Source: an uncultured Oribacterium sp. (lineage in GTDB: Bacteria; Bacillota; Clostridia; Lachnospirales; Lachnospiraceae). From it: a stretch of DNA of 41,667 bases. The stretch spans positions 1 through 41,667 of the forward strand of contig CALAOB010000137.1 of NCBI GenBank assembly GCA_937927445.1, written 5' to 3'. Within the stretch, counting starts at the first letter, position 1; every line of letters begins with the position of its first letter. Positions 14,542 through 23,763 of this stretch are shown here, one piece after another. Made by a program: the position numbers and the translations under genes. The notes beneath the pieces were generated by a model. That model did no database searches and was not told the DNA's origin. It saw only the letters and a list, made by a program, of their open reading frames with translations.

Positions 14542-16459
14542 GCTGATTTCCTCCTTTCACCCTGTAGTGTCCGCTTTCCAGCAGCTTCTGATTCTCCGGT
14601 GTATCCGGGATCGCCGGTAGATGGATCGTGATCGTCGTTCCCTCATCCGGCTCAGACGCGGCCATCAGCCCATACTGTGCGCCGAATCGGATTCGAATAC
14701 GGTTGTGTACGTTCACGAGTCCGACACCGGAACCGTGCTTCGGCACCCGCTTTCTCGATTCCTCATCGTCCTTCAGCAGATTTTCACATACCTCCGGTGG
14801 CATGCCGTAGCCGTTGTCGCTCACCGCGATATAGATGTCGCCGACCGACATCGCCTGAATCATCTGTCTGTGTGCTGCGCCGCCTTCACCGGTCTTTTCT
14901 TTTTCTGTATCCGGGATCAGCCAGCCACGGATACGGATCTCGGCATCGTCATCCGGATCCATGTCCCCGACGCCATAATAGATGGCATTCTCGAGGATCG
15001 GCTGGATGATGAGTTTGACGCTGAGGTAGTCCCGGATATTTTCATCGATGTCAAACACCACGGAGAAATTATTCTTATAGCGCACCTTCTGGATGTTCAT
15101 ATAGTTTTCCGCATGCTTCAGCTCCTGCGCAAGTGGAATGATGTTCTTTCCACGGCTCAGACTGATACGGAAGAGGCTCGCGAGCTGCGTCACCATGAAG
15201 ACCGCATCCTTGTTGTGCTCGCCCTCGATCATCCAGACGATGGAATCCAGGGTGTTGTAGAGGAAGTGCGGATTGATCTGCGACTGGAGCGCATCCATCT
15301 CCGACTTTCGCTTTTCCTCCTGCTCGACGACGATGTCCTCCATCAGCTGATTGATCCGCGTCATGGAGCTGCGAAGGGTCCGGCCGAGGTGCTCTACCTC
15401 TTCCGAGCCGCCCACATAGATATCCTCCGGCACGACATCGCCGCCCTCCATCCGCTTGATGGAGCGGTTCAGCCGGTTCAGCGGCAGGGAAATCTGACGC
15501 GACACGATCTGATTCACGAAGATCATGACGAGGAGGGAGATCGACACGAGCAGGATCACGACGAAACGAAGGCTGCTCGCATCCACGCCGTAGGCACTGG
15601 CCGGGATCACGGCGATCATCTTCCAGCCGGTGTAGGAAACCGAGTTCAGTAGCACCTGGCGACGAGCACCGAGGTAAAGCTCCTGATGATGGCCATCCTG
15701 GTAGTGCGCCTCGTTGATGTTGTTCTCTGTGAGAATCCCGTAGTTGATCTGCATCTGCTTCGGATGATAGATGAGGCTGCCGCTCGAGTCGGTCAGATAG
15801 ATGTACTGACCGCTCGAATCCTGATTGATCCGCTCCATCATGCGGTCGATGGTGGAGTAGTTCATATCGACGAGGAGGACACCCATGGTCGGAGTTCCGT
15901 TTTCATAGATTTCGACGGCGCGGCTCAGAGAGATGACCCAGCGATAGCGATAGGCCGGATCCAGAAAGAGATTTTCGACATGCGGGGTGGAGAAATGCAG
16001 ATTATCGGTCTTTCGAAGCGCCTCGGTAAACCAGCTCTGGGTCGTCACATCGAGATTTTCCTTCGTCGTGGCAATCGGCGAGGCTGAAATCAGCCGGCCA
16101 TCTGCGGTAAAGAGCGCCATACTGACGAGATGCCCGAGGTGCGCTTCATAGATGAGGTCCATCTCTCGATCGATGCTGTCCGTGCTGAGATCTGCATTTT
16201 TGATGACATTATAATATACCGCATCCGAGATGCGGCGCATATTGGCGAGGTAATCCTCGAGATTGATGACGGACTGCTGTACGATCTGCTCGGTGGATTC
16301 CACGGAGCTCGTCCGCATACGACGTGCAAACAGCTGGTACAGGACCAGCCCCAGGATCATAAGCAGCACGAAGGAGATGATGGTGAAGGCCATCAGAATC
16401 GTTCCCTGGATGGTATGTGGAAAAAAGCTCCGCTTCGCCTGCTTGCGAATCTTTTTCAT
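14534..16459 (-). CDS. YesM-type sensor histidine kinase (LytS/His_kinase family)
   Basis: 641 residues. TM1 at about 20-44, an extracellular dCACHE-like sensor region 45-298, TM2 299-319, HAMP 320-372, then the His_kinase box QINPHFLYN with phospho-acceptor His398, and a C-terminal ATPase domain (N box IIQPILENAIYYG; G boxes DNGYGM and GSGVGLVNV). It should autophosphorylate on sensing an outside ligand, directly or through the neighbouring binding protein, and pass phosphate to the response regulator encoded just upstream (19-nt gap). The layout matches YesMN-type sugar sensing in clostridia. Confidence 0.93.
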   Translation of the reverse strand: MKKIRKQAKRSFFPHTIQGTILMAFTIISFVLLMILGLVLYQLFARRMRTSSVESTEQIVQQSVINLEDYLANMRRISDAVYYNVIKNADLSTDSIDREMDLIYEAHLGHLVSMALFTADGRLISASPIATTKENLDVTTQSWFTEALRKTDNLHFSTPHVENLFLDPAYRYRWVISLSRAVEIYENGTPTMGVLLVDMNYSTIDRMMERINQDSSGQYIYLTDSSGSLIYHPKQMQINYGILTENNINEAHYQDGHHQELYLGARRQVLLNSVSYTGWKMIAVIPASAYGVDASSLRFVVILLVSISLLVMIFVNQIVSRQISLPLNRLNRSIKRMEGGDVVPEDIYVGGSEEVEHLGRTLRSSMTRINQLMEDIVVEQEEKRKSEMDALQSQINPHFLYNTLDSIVWMIEGEHNKDAVFMVTQLASLFRISLSRGKNIIPLAQELKHAENYMNIQKVRYKNNFSVVFDIDENIRDYLSVKLIIQPILENAIYYGVGDMDPDDDAEIRIRGWLIPDTEKEKTGEGGAAHRQMIQAMSVGDIYIAVSDNGYGMPPEVCENLLKDDEESRKRVPKHGSGVGLVNVHNRIRIRFGAQYGLMAASEPDEGTTITIHLPAIPDTPENQKLLESGHYRVKGGNQHV

Positions 16460-16478
16460 AGGTATCTCCTATTCGTCA

Positions 16479-18110
16479 TCAGGCAGGCGCGGTGCCGGCA
16501 TGCTGCTGTGCCTTATACTTCGACGGCGATACGCCGAATTTCTTTTTAAATGCATAGCTGAAGTAGTTCGGATCACTGTAGCCGACCGCTTCCGCGATCA
16601 CATAGGTTTTTTCATTTTCATCGAGCAGCATGTGGACCGCCCGGTCCATACGGATATCCGTGAGGTAGTTGATAAAGGTCTTTCCCGTTTCCCGCTTGAA
16701 GACGGTCGAGAAGTACGCCGCACTGATGCCGAGAAAATCACAGATGCTCTCGACACTCAGGTCCTTATCGCTGTAATGCTCATGCACATAGGCCTCTGCC
16801 TTCGCCACGAAGGTGCGCGTGCTGTCGCTGCGCGATGCCCGGAGAAGCGCCTGCATCTTGTGGGCACTTTCCTTCATCCATGCACGAAGAGCCTCCAGGT
16901 CAAGGTGCTGTACCTTCTGAAAGAGGTCCTCATCCTTTCCGAAAACCTCTTCCATCGACAGATGATTCGCATTCACGAAGCGATGGCCCTCGGTCACGAG
17001 CTCCATCACGAAGAAGCGATACGCCTGCAGCGACGGATTGACCGGTGCCTCGGCGCTCAGAAACTGATCGATCTGATGATCGACTTCTTCCGGCGAATTC
17101 AGCTTGATGGCCTTGAACACCGGGTAGAAGCGGTCATCATTGTCCTCTGCAGAACTCTCCGCCGGCACCTCCTTCTGGGTCTCCGGCGCCACCTCCATGA
17201 TGTTGATTGCCTGTCCGCGGCCATAGATGACGCGGTAGGAAACCGCCTCCCGGGCACTCTCGTAGGCTTCCGGCAGGTTCAGAAGGTGATTGACCGCACG
17301 ACCGATGCCGGCGGTGATGGTCGCGTTCGACACATGCTTACTGAGGCGACACAGCACCTGGCAGTCATCCGTCAGCTTCGTCAGCGCCCCCGGCTGCTCG
17401 AACTGCACGATCATCACCGTATCACCGAGATAGGTGAAGAAGCGCGCATGCCACTTCGGATCGAGGTGCTCCTCCCAGAGCCGGCGCACCGACATCGTGA
17501 TCAGCAGCGGATTGATGCCCTCCGGCGCGAGGGAAACACTGTTGTGCAGGATCACCACACCGAAGTACGGACCGTCGAGGCTGATCTGATAGTCCATCAT
17601 ATCGCGACTGAGCGAATTCGCCGGCTCGCGTCCCTCGATGAGCGCCGTGCAGAAATTCTCCTGCAGGATCGGCAGACTCTCCATATAATAGTTTTTCAGC
17701 ATGTTGATGTTCTGCTTCTCGTCGAACTCCTGATCCAGCGATGCGTGGATGCGCTCAAACACGGCAGAGAGCTCATCCGCGTCGATCGGCTTCAGGATGT
17801 ACTCCTCGGCCTCCAGACGGATGGCCTCCTTCGCGTACTCGAACTGGTCGAAGCCCGAGAAGATGATGATCTTGATGGTCGGATACTGCTCCTTCAGACG
17901 GCGGCTGAGCTCGAGTCCATCCATGAACGGCATCTTGATGTCCGTCATGACGACGTCCGGCTGCTCCTCCTCGGCCATCTCCAGCGCTTCCAGTCCGTTG
18001 TGGGCATAGCCCTGCACCGTGAAGCCGAGCTTCTCCCAGTCCATCTTCCGGATGATCACCTGGATAACATCCTCCTCGTCATCCACCAGCATCACTCTGT
18101 ATTTGTTCAA
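16479..18110 (-). CDS. YesN-type response regulator with AraC DNA-binding domain (TTG start)
   Basis: 543 residues from a TTG at 18110 (GGGGAG 6 nt upstream); the longer ATG reading from 18185 has no ribosome site and adds an unlikely peptide. Receiver domain 1-120 with acidic pocket DDEED (10-14) and phospho-acceptor Asp57 in MTDIKM; a long middle region; C-terminal AraC/XylS double helix-turn-helix (SVESICDFLGISAAYFSTVFKRETGKTF and VIAEAVGYSDPNYFSYAFKKKFG). It probably activates the mglBAC promoter, whose -35 is weak and which has repeated GAAAATC units. Confidence 0.92.
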   Translation of the reverse strand: MNKYRVMLVDDEEDVIQVIIRKMDWEKLGFTVQGYAHNGLEALEMAEEEQPDVVMTDIKMPFMDGLELSRRLKEQYPTIKIIIFSGFDQFEYAKEAIRLEAEEYILKPIDADELSAVFERIHASLDQEFDEKQNINMLKNYYMESLPILQENFCTALIEGREPANSLSRDMMDYQISLDGPYFGVVILHNSVSLAPEGINPLLITMSVRRLWEEHLDPKWHARFFTYLGDTVMIVQFEQPGALTKLTDDCQVLCRLSKHVSNATITAGIGRAVNHLLNLPEAYESAREAVSYRVIYGRGQAINIMEVAPETQKEVPAESSAEDNDDRFYPVFKAIKLNSPEEVDHQIDQFLSAEAPVNPSLQAYRFFVMELVTEGHRFVNANHLSMEEVFGKDEDLFQKVQHLDLEALRAWMKESAHKMQALLRASRSDSTRTFVAKAEAYVHEHYSDKDLSVESICDFLGISAAYFSTVFKRETGKTFINYLTDIRMDRAVHMLLDENEKTYVIAEAVGYSDPNYFSYAFKKKFGVSPSKYKAQQHAGTAPA

Positions 18111-18231
18111 TGCAAACTCCCCTCTGCCATCACATCCTGTTCGCATCCCGAAAGGCCTGTTCCCTCCCGCGTGCGACCGAAACATACCGAACTAAGCGTT
18201 GCGCTTCGTTTACCTCCACGCGGCGCTATGC

Positions 18232-18630
18232 TCAGTCCTCCACCTTCTGATGGTGGTCGAGATTTCCGTACTTGTCCTCGATTTTCTTAAAGCGATAGAA
18301 GGTCACCGCGATGGACAGAATCATAAACAGAAGGCCCATCAGGCCATCATACTGACTCACCACCTCCATCACGAAGATGCAGGCACCGAACATCAGCACG
18401 AGGATGCCCATCTCACGGGTATACGGCAGCAGATTCTCCTCTTTCACCTTTCCCCACTCCTTCGGACGGATAAAATCCGGATCATGGAAAACAAGCAGCT
18501 TTACGGCGCAGTAGATCACCAGCACACCGAGTACGAGCTGCACACCGTGCTGGCTGAGGAAAAAGGCGACCGGATCGTTCGTCACCGGATCCGAAGCCGT
18601 CTGTGCAAGAACTGTCATGTGATATGTCAT
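18232..18630 (-). CDS. Small two- or three-helix membrane protein of unknown function
   Basis: 132 residues. Hydrophobic helices are at about 25-45 (GVQLVLGVLVIYCAVKLLVF) and 73-110 (MGILVLMFGACIFVMEVV and GLMGLLFMILSIAVTFY), with a charged tail. The start at 18630 follows GAGAGG; the longer reading runs into the mglC terminator. It sits between mglC and the response regulator in the same orientation, so it may be regulated with them, but the terminator at 18656-18687 separates it from mglC. Family not recognised. Confidence 0.7.
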   Translation of the reverse strand: MTYHMTVLAQTASDPVTNDPVAFFLSQHGVQLVLGVLVIYCAVKLLVFHDPDFIRPKEWGKVKEENLLPYTREMGILVLMFGACIFVMEVVSQYDGLMGLLFMILSIAVTFYRFKKIEDKYGNLDHHQKVED

Positions 18631-18655
18631 AGAAACCTCTCTTAAAATACGATAC

Positions 18656-18687
18656 AAAAATGGACTGTGGCAATCGCCACAGTCCAT
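18656..18687 (-). terminator. Intrinsic terminator downstream of mglC
   Basis: Perfect 12-bp stem ATGGACTGTGGC with a 4-nt loop, followed on the minus strand by TTTTTG. Ends the mglBAC unit. Confidence 0.88.
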
Positions 18688-18716
18688 ATTATAGACGATA
18701 GAAATCGTTCGCTCAA

Positions 18717-19721
18717 TTACTTCTTCTGTACGTACTTTCTGATATCGAGAGAAATTGCGACGAAGATAACGATACCGATTGCGATGTACTGAGAGTTTGC
18801 ATCGACACCGAGGAACTGGAGAGCGACCTTCAGGAGCTCGAGGACGGCAACACCGATGATGGCGGAGGAAACCTTACCACGACCACCGGTTACAGATACA
18901 CCACCGAGGGCGCAGGCTGCGATACCTTCCATCTCGTAGGAAAGACCCGTATTAATGGATGCACCACCGGCCTTTGCGCCGAGCATGAAACCTGCCATTG
19001 CGAAGAAAGCAGATGCCTTCGCATAGATGAGAACGAGTGTAAGCTTTACAGGAACACCGGCAACCTCTGCGGCCTGTGCATTGCCACCGATGGCATACAT
19101 GTACTTACCATGACGGGTCATGTTGTAGATGAACCAGGTGATCGCTGACATGGCGATGGCCATCCAGATCAGGAAACTGAGTCCCAGGAAACGACCGGTA
19201 GAGAACTTGGTGTAGCTGGTGATATAGCCACCAAGCGGTGTAGCGCCGGTGTAGATCAGACCGAGGCCATAGATGATCTCCATCATCGCCAGTGTGGAAA
19301 TGAATGGAGGAACACTCAGATAAGCGATAAACCATCCGGTGATGGCACCGAAGCATCCGCAGATGATCATGACAACCAGTAATACGACAAACGGATTCAG
19401 CGGTGTGATGTTTGCCAGGAAGCCTTCCTTAAAGAAACGGCCTGCATAATCCTGCTTCTGAAGAAGTGTACCGGCGATACATGCACCGAAGCCGACCATA
19501 CGTCCACCGGAAAGATCACATCCTCCGGTGATAACGCAGCCTGAAATACCGAGCGCGATAACCAGTCTGTAGGACATGTTTGCGAGGAGGTTCAGGAAGT
19601 TGTTGGCAGTTAAGAAGTTCTTCGTTGTTAATCCTGTGTAGATAACGAGGATGAACATAACGATGATAACACCGTTGTTAATGAGAAAATCCGTGATTTT
19701 CTTTTTCTGTGACTTTTGCAT
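18717..19721 (-). CDS. mglC: Galactose/methyl-galactoside ABC transporter permease
   Basis: 334 residues, about nine to ten membrane helices. Segments typical of MglC/RbsC: LVIALGISGCVITGGCDLSGGRMVG, YAIGGNAQAAEVAGVPV (cytoplasmic coupling region) and GIAACALGGVSVTGGRGKV. It forms the membrane channel through which sugar from MglB passes, driven by MglA. AAAGGGG precedes the ATG. It lies 31 nt after mglA and ends in a strong terminator. Confidence 0.95.
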   Translation of the reverse strand: MQKSQKKKITDFLINNGVIIVMFILVIYTGLTTKNFLTANNFLNLLANMSYRLVIALGISGCVITGGCDLSGGRMVGFGACIAGTLLQKQDYAGRFFKEGFLANITPLNPFVVLLVVMIICGCFGAITGWFIAYLSVPPFISTLAMMEIIYGLGLIYTGATPLGGYITSYTKFSTGRFLGLSFLIWMAIAMSAITWFIYNMTRHGKYMYAIGGNAQAAEVAGVPVKLTLVLIYAKASAFFAMAGFMLGAKAGGASINTGLSYEMEGIAACALGGVSVTGGRGKVSSAIIGVAVLELLKVALQFLGVDANSQYIAIGIVIFVAISLDIRKYVQKK

Positions 19722-19752
19722 TTTATTTCCCCTTTATTCTATCGAATCAGAA

Positions 19753-21261
19753 TCAGAACTGCGTTGCGAAGGACATTACCTTCTCCTGCGTCATATCTTC
19801 CTTCTGATCAATCTCACCTGTGATCTTACCATTACACATTACATATACACGATCGGCCATGCCGAGAAGCTCCGGCATTTCGGAGGAAATCATGATGATC
19901 GACTTGCCCTGATCGGCGAGCTGTTCCATGATCTCATAAATCTCGTGCTTGGCACCGACGTCGATACCTCTGGTCGGCTCATCCATGATCAGGATCTCCG
20001 GATCATTTGCGAGCCATCTCGATACGATAACCTTCTGCTGGTTACCACCGGAGAGGTTCTCGATATGCTGCTGCATACTCGGTGTCTTAATCGAAAGCTG
20101 CTTGATACTGTCATCTACGATCTTGTTGATCGTCGGATGATCCAGGATGAAGCCTGCCTTCAGGTGCTTGTTGTAAATGGAAATACCCGTGTTATCCTTG
20201 ATGGACAGGCATCCGAAGATACCATTACCACGACGGTCCTCGGTGATCATACCGAGTCCTGCATCCATCGCGTCTCTCGAACGCTTGATCTTTACTTCCT
20301 TGCCATGCATCTTGATGGTGCCGGAAGAGAGATGACGGATACCGAAGAGGCCCTCCATGAGCTCGGTTCTCTGTGCACCGACCAGTCCACCGAAACCGAG
20401 GATCTCACCCTTACGGATGTTAAAGCTGCAATCCTGGAAGGACTTCGCGTGAATCGAGGAAAGATGCTCTGCCTCGAGGATGACGTCACCGATCTCGTGT
20501 ACGTGATCCGGATATACCTTCGTGAGCTCACGACCTACCATCTTCGCGATGATATCGTCGGTGCTCATCTCGGCTGCCGGCCAGGTACCGACATAGGTAC
20601 CATCTCGCATGACGGTGATGTCATCGGCGATCCGCTTGATCTCATCCATCTTATGAGAGATGTAGATCATCGCAACGCCCTTATCACGGAGCTGATTCAT
20701 AACCTTGAAGAGGAAATCTACTTCCTTATCGGAAAGTGAGGAAGTCGGCTCATCGAAGATGATGACTCTCGCCTCATGGGAAACCGCCTTCGCGATCTCA
20801 ACCATCTGCATCTGTCCGATGGAGAGCGAGCCGAGCAGCGCCTTCGGATTATAGTCGAGGCCCAGCTCCTTCAGCCAGCGATCGGTCTCTTCGAACATCT
20901 TCTTGTGATCGATCACCTGTAAAGGACCATACTTATGTACCGGGAAACGTCCCATGTACATATTCTCCGCGATGTTACGTGCCGGTATCGGCTGCAGCTC
21001 CTGATGCACCATGGCAACACCCTTCGCCATCGCATCATCCGGGTCTGTAATCGTCGTCTTCTCGCCATCCAGGTAGATTTCACCCTCATCCATGTGATAG
21101 ATACCGAAAAGGCACTTCATCAGTGTGGACTTTCCGGCACCATTCTCTCCCATGAGTGCGTGAACTGTACCCGGGCGAACAGCGAGGTTAGCGTGATCCA
21201 GCGCTTTTACACCGGGGAATGACTTACACACATTCCGTAATTCCAGTTTATACTCCGCCAT
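19753..21261 (-). CDS. mglA: Galactose/methyl-galactoside ABC transporter ATPase (tandem domains)
   Basis: 502 residues with two ABC domains. The first has Walker A GENGAGKST, signature LSIGQMQ and Walker B VIIFDEPTSSL. The second has a degenerate Walker A (GGLVGAQRTEL), as is normal for MglA/RbsA, but an intact LSGGNQQK and ILIMDEPTRGIDVG. It energises uptake at the inner membrane face. Start 21261 is preferred over 21273 because GGAGGG lies 5 nt before it. It follows mglB after a 108-nt gap with a stem-loop. Confidence 0.95.
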   Translation of the reverse strand: MAEYKLELRNVCKSFPGVKALDHANLAVRPGTVHALMGENGAGKSTLMKCLFGIYHMDEGEIYLDGEKTTITDPDDAMAKGVAMVHQELQPIPARNIAENMYMGRFPVHKYGPLQVIDHKKMFEETDRWLKELGLDYNPKALLGSLSIGQMQMVEIAKAVSHEARVIIFDEPTSSLSDKEVDFLFKVMNQLRDKGVAMIYISHKMDEIKRIADDITVMRDGTYVGTWPAAEMSTDDIIAKMVGRELTKVYPDHVHEIGDVILEAEHLSSIHAKSFQDCSFNIRKGEILGFGGLVGAQRTELMEGLFGIRHLSSGTIKMHGKEVKIKRSRDAMDAGLGMITEDRRGNGIFGCLSIKDNTGISIYNKHLKAGFILDHPTINKIVDDSIKQLSIKTPSMQQHIENLSGGNQQKVIVSRWLANDPEILIMDEPTRGIDVGAKHEIYEIMEQLADQGKSIIMISSEMPELLGMADRVYVMCNGKITGEIDQKEDMTQEKVMSFATQF

Positions 21262-21290
21262 TTTGCCCTCCAAGCATTAAATAATGGGTT

Positions 21291-21328
21291 TAAAAAACGG
21301 GTGGGGCGCAGCTCGTGCACCCGCACCC
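21291..21328 (-). terminator. Stem-loop with T-run between mglB and mglA
   Basis: On the minus strand a GC-rich hairpin (GGGTG... paired with ...CACCC, 21299-21328) is followed by TTTTTTA. In mgl-type operons such structures protect the binding-protein mRNA and cut read-through, so that mglB is expressed above mglAC. Confidence 0.7.
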
Positions 21329-21368
21329 ATTCCTATGTACTACGTTAAATTCTTACGAACCTTTCGGA

Positions 21369-22484
21369 TTAACCAAGAGATGCAAGAACGTCGTCAACGT
21401 TGTCGGTGGTTACCTTTACGTAATCACAGCCGATGTAGTGCTCATTGTCGCCGCCGGTGATGTACTTAACAGCTGCATCTGCTGCGGAGTGAGACTGAGA
21501 AATGTGATCATTGAATACAGTACCGGTCTGCTTGCCAGCCTTAACGTTGTCACAAGCCTCCTGAAGAGCATCAACACCTACAAGGTAAACGTCTGTACCA
21601 ACGGTCTCGCCTGCTGCCTCGATAGCCTGCAGAGCGCCGAGAGCCATCGCATCGTTGTTGCAGAAAACAACCTCGATGTCCTTGCCGTGCTGTGCAAGAG
21701 AGTTTGCAACGAGAGACTGTGCCTGTGCCTGATCCCAGTTACCAACCTGATCGTCAAGCTGCTCAACCTCGATGCCGGCATCCTTAAGAGCCTTTACAGA
21801 GAACTCTGTTCTGTACTGAGCATCTACGTTCTCCGGGTCACCCTCGATCATGATGTAGGAAACCTTGCCATCGCCGTTGATATCGCCGTGGTTGTCGAGG
21901 TCAGCGATGATCTCGCCCTGCATCGTACCGGACTGACGAGCGTCACATCCTACGTAGCAGACCTTCATCTTCTCATCTGCCCATCTCTGCTCTTCCTGAG
22001 CATCCGGCTCTCTGTTGATGTATACGAGCGGAATGTTTGCTGCGGTTACCATATCGGTGATGGTTGCTGCGGAAGAAGAGTTAACCGGATTGATGATGAG
22101 ACAGTCAACACCCTTGGTGATGAAGTTCTGAATCTGGTTGGTCTGTGTAGCCTGGTCGTTTGCACCATCCATGATCTCGATGTTCTCTGCCTTGAAGCCG
22201 AGGGATACGAGATAGTCCTGAAGCTCATTTCTGAAAAGGGTCATGAAGTTATCAGAGAACTGATAGATACATACGCCGACCTTCTTATCGGAAAGATCTG
22301 CATCAGTTGCAGCTGCGGCTGCCTCAGTTGCTGCCTCGGAAGCTGCCTCGGTAGCGGCTGCAGTGGTCTCTGCTGCTGCAGTTGTAGCTGCTGCAGTAGT
22401 CTCTGCAGGCTTCGAGCTGCCACATCCTGCGAGCATCGAAACTGCCATTGCTGAAACGGTAAGTAAGCTAAGTGCCTTCTTCAT
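21369..22484 (-). CDS. mglB: Galactose/glucose-binding lipoprotein of the Mgl transporter
   Basis: 371 residues. Signal peptide with lipobox LAGC (Cys21), an Ala/Thr/Glu-rich linker (about 22-62), then a type I periplasmic-binding fold: KVGVCIYQFSDNFMTLFRNEL, VYINREPDAQEEQRW, the EF-hand-like calcium loop DINGDGKVSYIMIEGDPENVDAQYR, NNDAMALGALQAIEAAG and GVDALQEA. This matches MglB, which captures galactose/glucose outside the cell. The Ala/Thr linker is a flexible tether to the membrane lipid, typical of clostridial binding lipoproteins. GGAGG precedes the ATG by 11 nt. First gene of mglBAC. Confidence 0.93.
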   Translation of the reverse strand: MKKALSLLTVSAMAVSMLAGCGSSKPAETTAAATTAAAETTAAATEAASEAATEAAAAATDADLSDKKVGVCIYQFSDNFMTLFRNELQDYLVSLGFKAENIEIMDGANDQATQTNQIQNFITKGVDCLIINPVNSSSAATITDMVTAANIPLVYINREPDAQEEQRWADEKMKVCYVGCDARQSGTMQGEIIADLDNHGDINGDGKVSYIMIEGDPENVDAQYRTEFSVKALKDAGIEVEQLDDQVGNWDQAQAQSLVANSLAQHGKDIEVVFCNNDAMALGALQAIEAAGETVGTDVYLVGVDALQEACDNVKAGKQTGTVFNDHISQSHSAADAAVKYITGGDNEHYIGCDYVKVTTDNVDDVLASLG

Positions 22485-22728
22485 AATAATCCAATCCTCC
22501 TATGATTGTCTGTTCTCGACGGGACTCCCCCGTCCTTTTGATCATATTATATGGAGATGTTATGGCTGATAGAATAGAGAATCCTTCTTTTCATCTTGAA
22601 AATTCTTTGATTCCTTTGTTTATTTTTTTCAGATTTTCCGATTTTCCCATTCTGCATTCATGCAATATGCGCTTAATCACTTTAAAAGCCAGCAGATTTT
22701 CAAAGTTTTTCCGTAAAAATCACCATAG
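22485..22728 (-). promoter_or_regulatory. mglBAC control region
   Basis: Non-coding and AT-rich. Minus-strand -10 TATAAT (22546-22551) with a poor -35 TTCTAT (22569-22574) at 17 nt, as expected of an activator-dependent promoter. Upstream, GAAAATC occurs three times (near 22694, 22632 and 22641) along with A-tracts; these could be binding sites for the YesN-type regulator. The leader holds a GACGGG/CCCGTC stem-loop (22518-22534). No ORF of note. Confidence 0.55.
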
Positions 22729-22791
22729 CAGAACCCCGGAGGACTGCCACTGGAAGCACAGTACTTCGAGTGGCAGCCCTCCGGGGTTCTG
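22729..22791. repeat. Dispersed repeat, hairpin form with CACAGTA loop, at the end of the GtrB-like gene
   Basis: Arms of 23 nt (CAGAACCCCGGAGG... ) pair with a single mismatch, the same A/G position that differs between the arms of the 12.2-kb element. The apex is GGAAG-CACAGTA-CTTCG. It ends 3 nt from the stop codon of the glycosyltransferase. There is no T-run after the stem on the minus strand. It resembles the outer end of the large element joined directly to its inverse. Confidence 0.75.
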
Positions 22792-22794
22792 TTA

Positions 22795-23727
22795 TCAAAG
22801 ATTCCGGCTGTCCTCCACGATGTAGATCGGGCGGTCCTTCAGTTCTTCGAAGAGCACCGCGATGTACTCGCCGATGATCCCGACGACGATGAAGAGGACG
22901 GCGAACATGAAGCAGAGCAGGACGACGATGGTCGCATAGCCGGACGGCGCGCCGTCACGGGTCACCAAGGTATAGATCAGCACGATCAGCCCCAGAAATC
23001 CGCTGACGAGGCCGGCGAAGATGCCGAGCTTGAGCGGCATGTTCGAGAAGCACATGATGGTATTCATCGCGAAGACAAAGAGCTTTCGGATCGAGTAGTG
23101 GCTGCTGCCCGCCACCCGCGGGGCTGCCTCATAGGAAATCGTGGTCTTCCGGAAGCCGACGTTCTGCACGTAACCGCGGAGGAAACGGACCTTCTCCCGG
23201 TAGTTTTTCGTGAGCACCTGCTGTACCGGGCGGGTGATGGCAAAGAAGTCCGAGGCATTGGCCTCGAGATGGACCTCCGACATACGGTTGATGAGCCAGT
23301 AGAAACCGCCGGAGGTGATGTTTTTCAGAAGCCCGGCCGTTTTATTTTCGGTGCGGACCATGGAGATCACCTGGTAGCCGGCGTCGAACTGGTCGACGAT
23401 GTCGGCGAGGTACTTCGGCGGGTGCTGAAGATCCGCGTCCATGAAGACGAGGCCGTCGCCCGTAGCGTAGTCGAGTCCGGCGGTCATCGCCGCCTCGTGG
23501 CCGAAGTTCCGGGAGAAGTGCAGCACGCGCACATGGGTCGCATCGCGGGCGGCCAGATCATCCAGGATCTCGCCGGTCCGGTCGCGGGAGCCGTCATTCA
23601 CGAAGACGAACTCGTAATCCCAGCCCTTCGCTGCAAGCGCCTCCCCATATTCTCTCGTCGTCTCATAGAAGGTCTCCAGTCCCGCCTCCTCGTTGTAAGC
23701 AGAAACCACCAAGCTCAGTAATTTCAT
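22795..23727 (-). CDS. GtrB/DPM1-like membrane glycosyltransferase (GT2)
   Basis: 310 residues. N-terminal GT2 domain: SLVVSAYNEEAGL, FVNDGSRDRTGEIL, SRNFGHEAAMTAGL and MDADLQHPP (metal-binding DAD). Two C-terminal helices at about 230-250 and 265-290 end in GEYIAVLFEELKDRPIYIVEDS, typical of enzymes that load a sugar onto undecaprenyl phosphate (GtrB, YfdH, CsbB). It likely makes a lipid-linked sugar for modification of the surface polymer. GGAAGGAAG precedes the ATG. Last gene of the polysaccharide operon, 36 nt after licD. Confidence 0.93.
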   Translation of the reverse strand: MKLLSLVVSAYNEEAGLETFYETTREYGEALAAKGWDYEFVFVNDGSRDRTGEILDDLAARDATHVRVLHFSRNFGHEAAMTAGLDYATGDGLVFMDADLQHPPKYLADIVDQFDAGYQVISMVRTENKTAGLLKNITSGGFYWLINRMSEVHLEANASDFFAITRPVQQVLTKNYREKVRFLRGYVQNVGFRKTTISYEAAPRVAGSSHYSIRKLFVFAMNTIMCFSNMPLKLGIFAGLVSGFLGLIVLIYTLVTRDGAPSGYATIVVLLCFMFAVLFIVVGIIGEYIAVLFEELKDRPIYIVEDSRNL

Positions 23728-23763
23728 ATATCTTCCTTCCAGCGTTTCTTAAATGAAATCAAA

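Noticed and set aside
12263..18290. Long plus-strand ORFs (624, 343 and 675 codons)
   Set aside because: All lie antisense to the binding proteins, kinase and regulator; no recognisable motifs or ribosome sites.
22729..22791. Ordinary intrinsic terminator for the GtrB-like gene
   Set aside because: There is no T-run after the stem on the minus strand, and the CACAGTA apex and CCGGAGGAC arms mark it as a member of the repeat family; a terminating effect remains possible.
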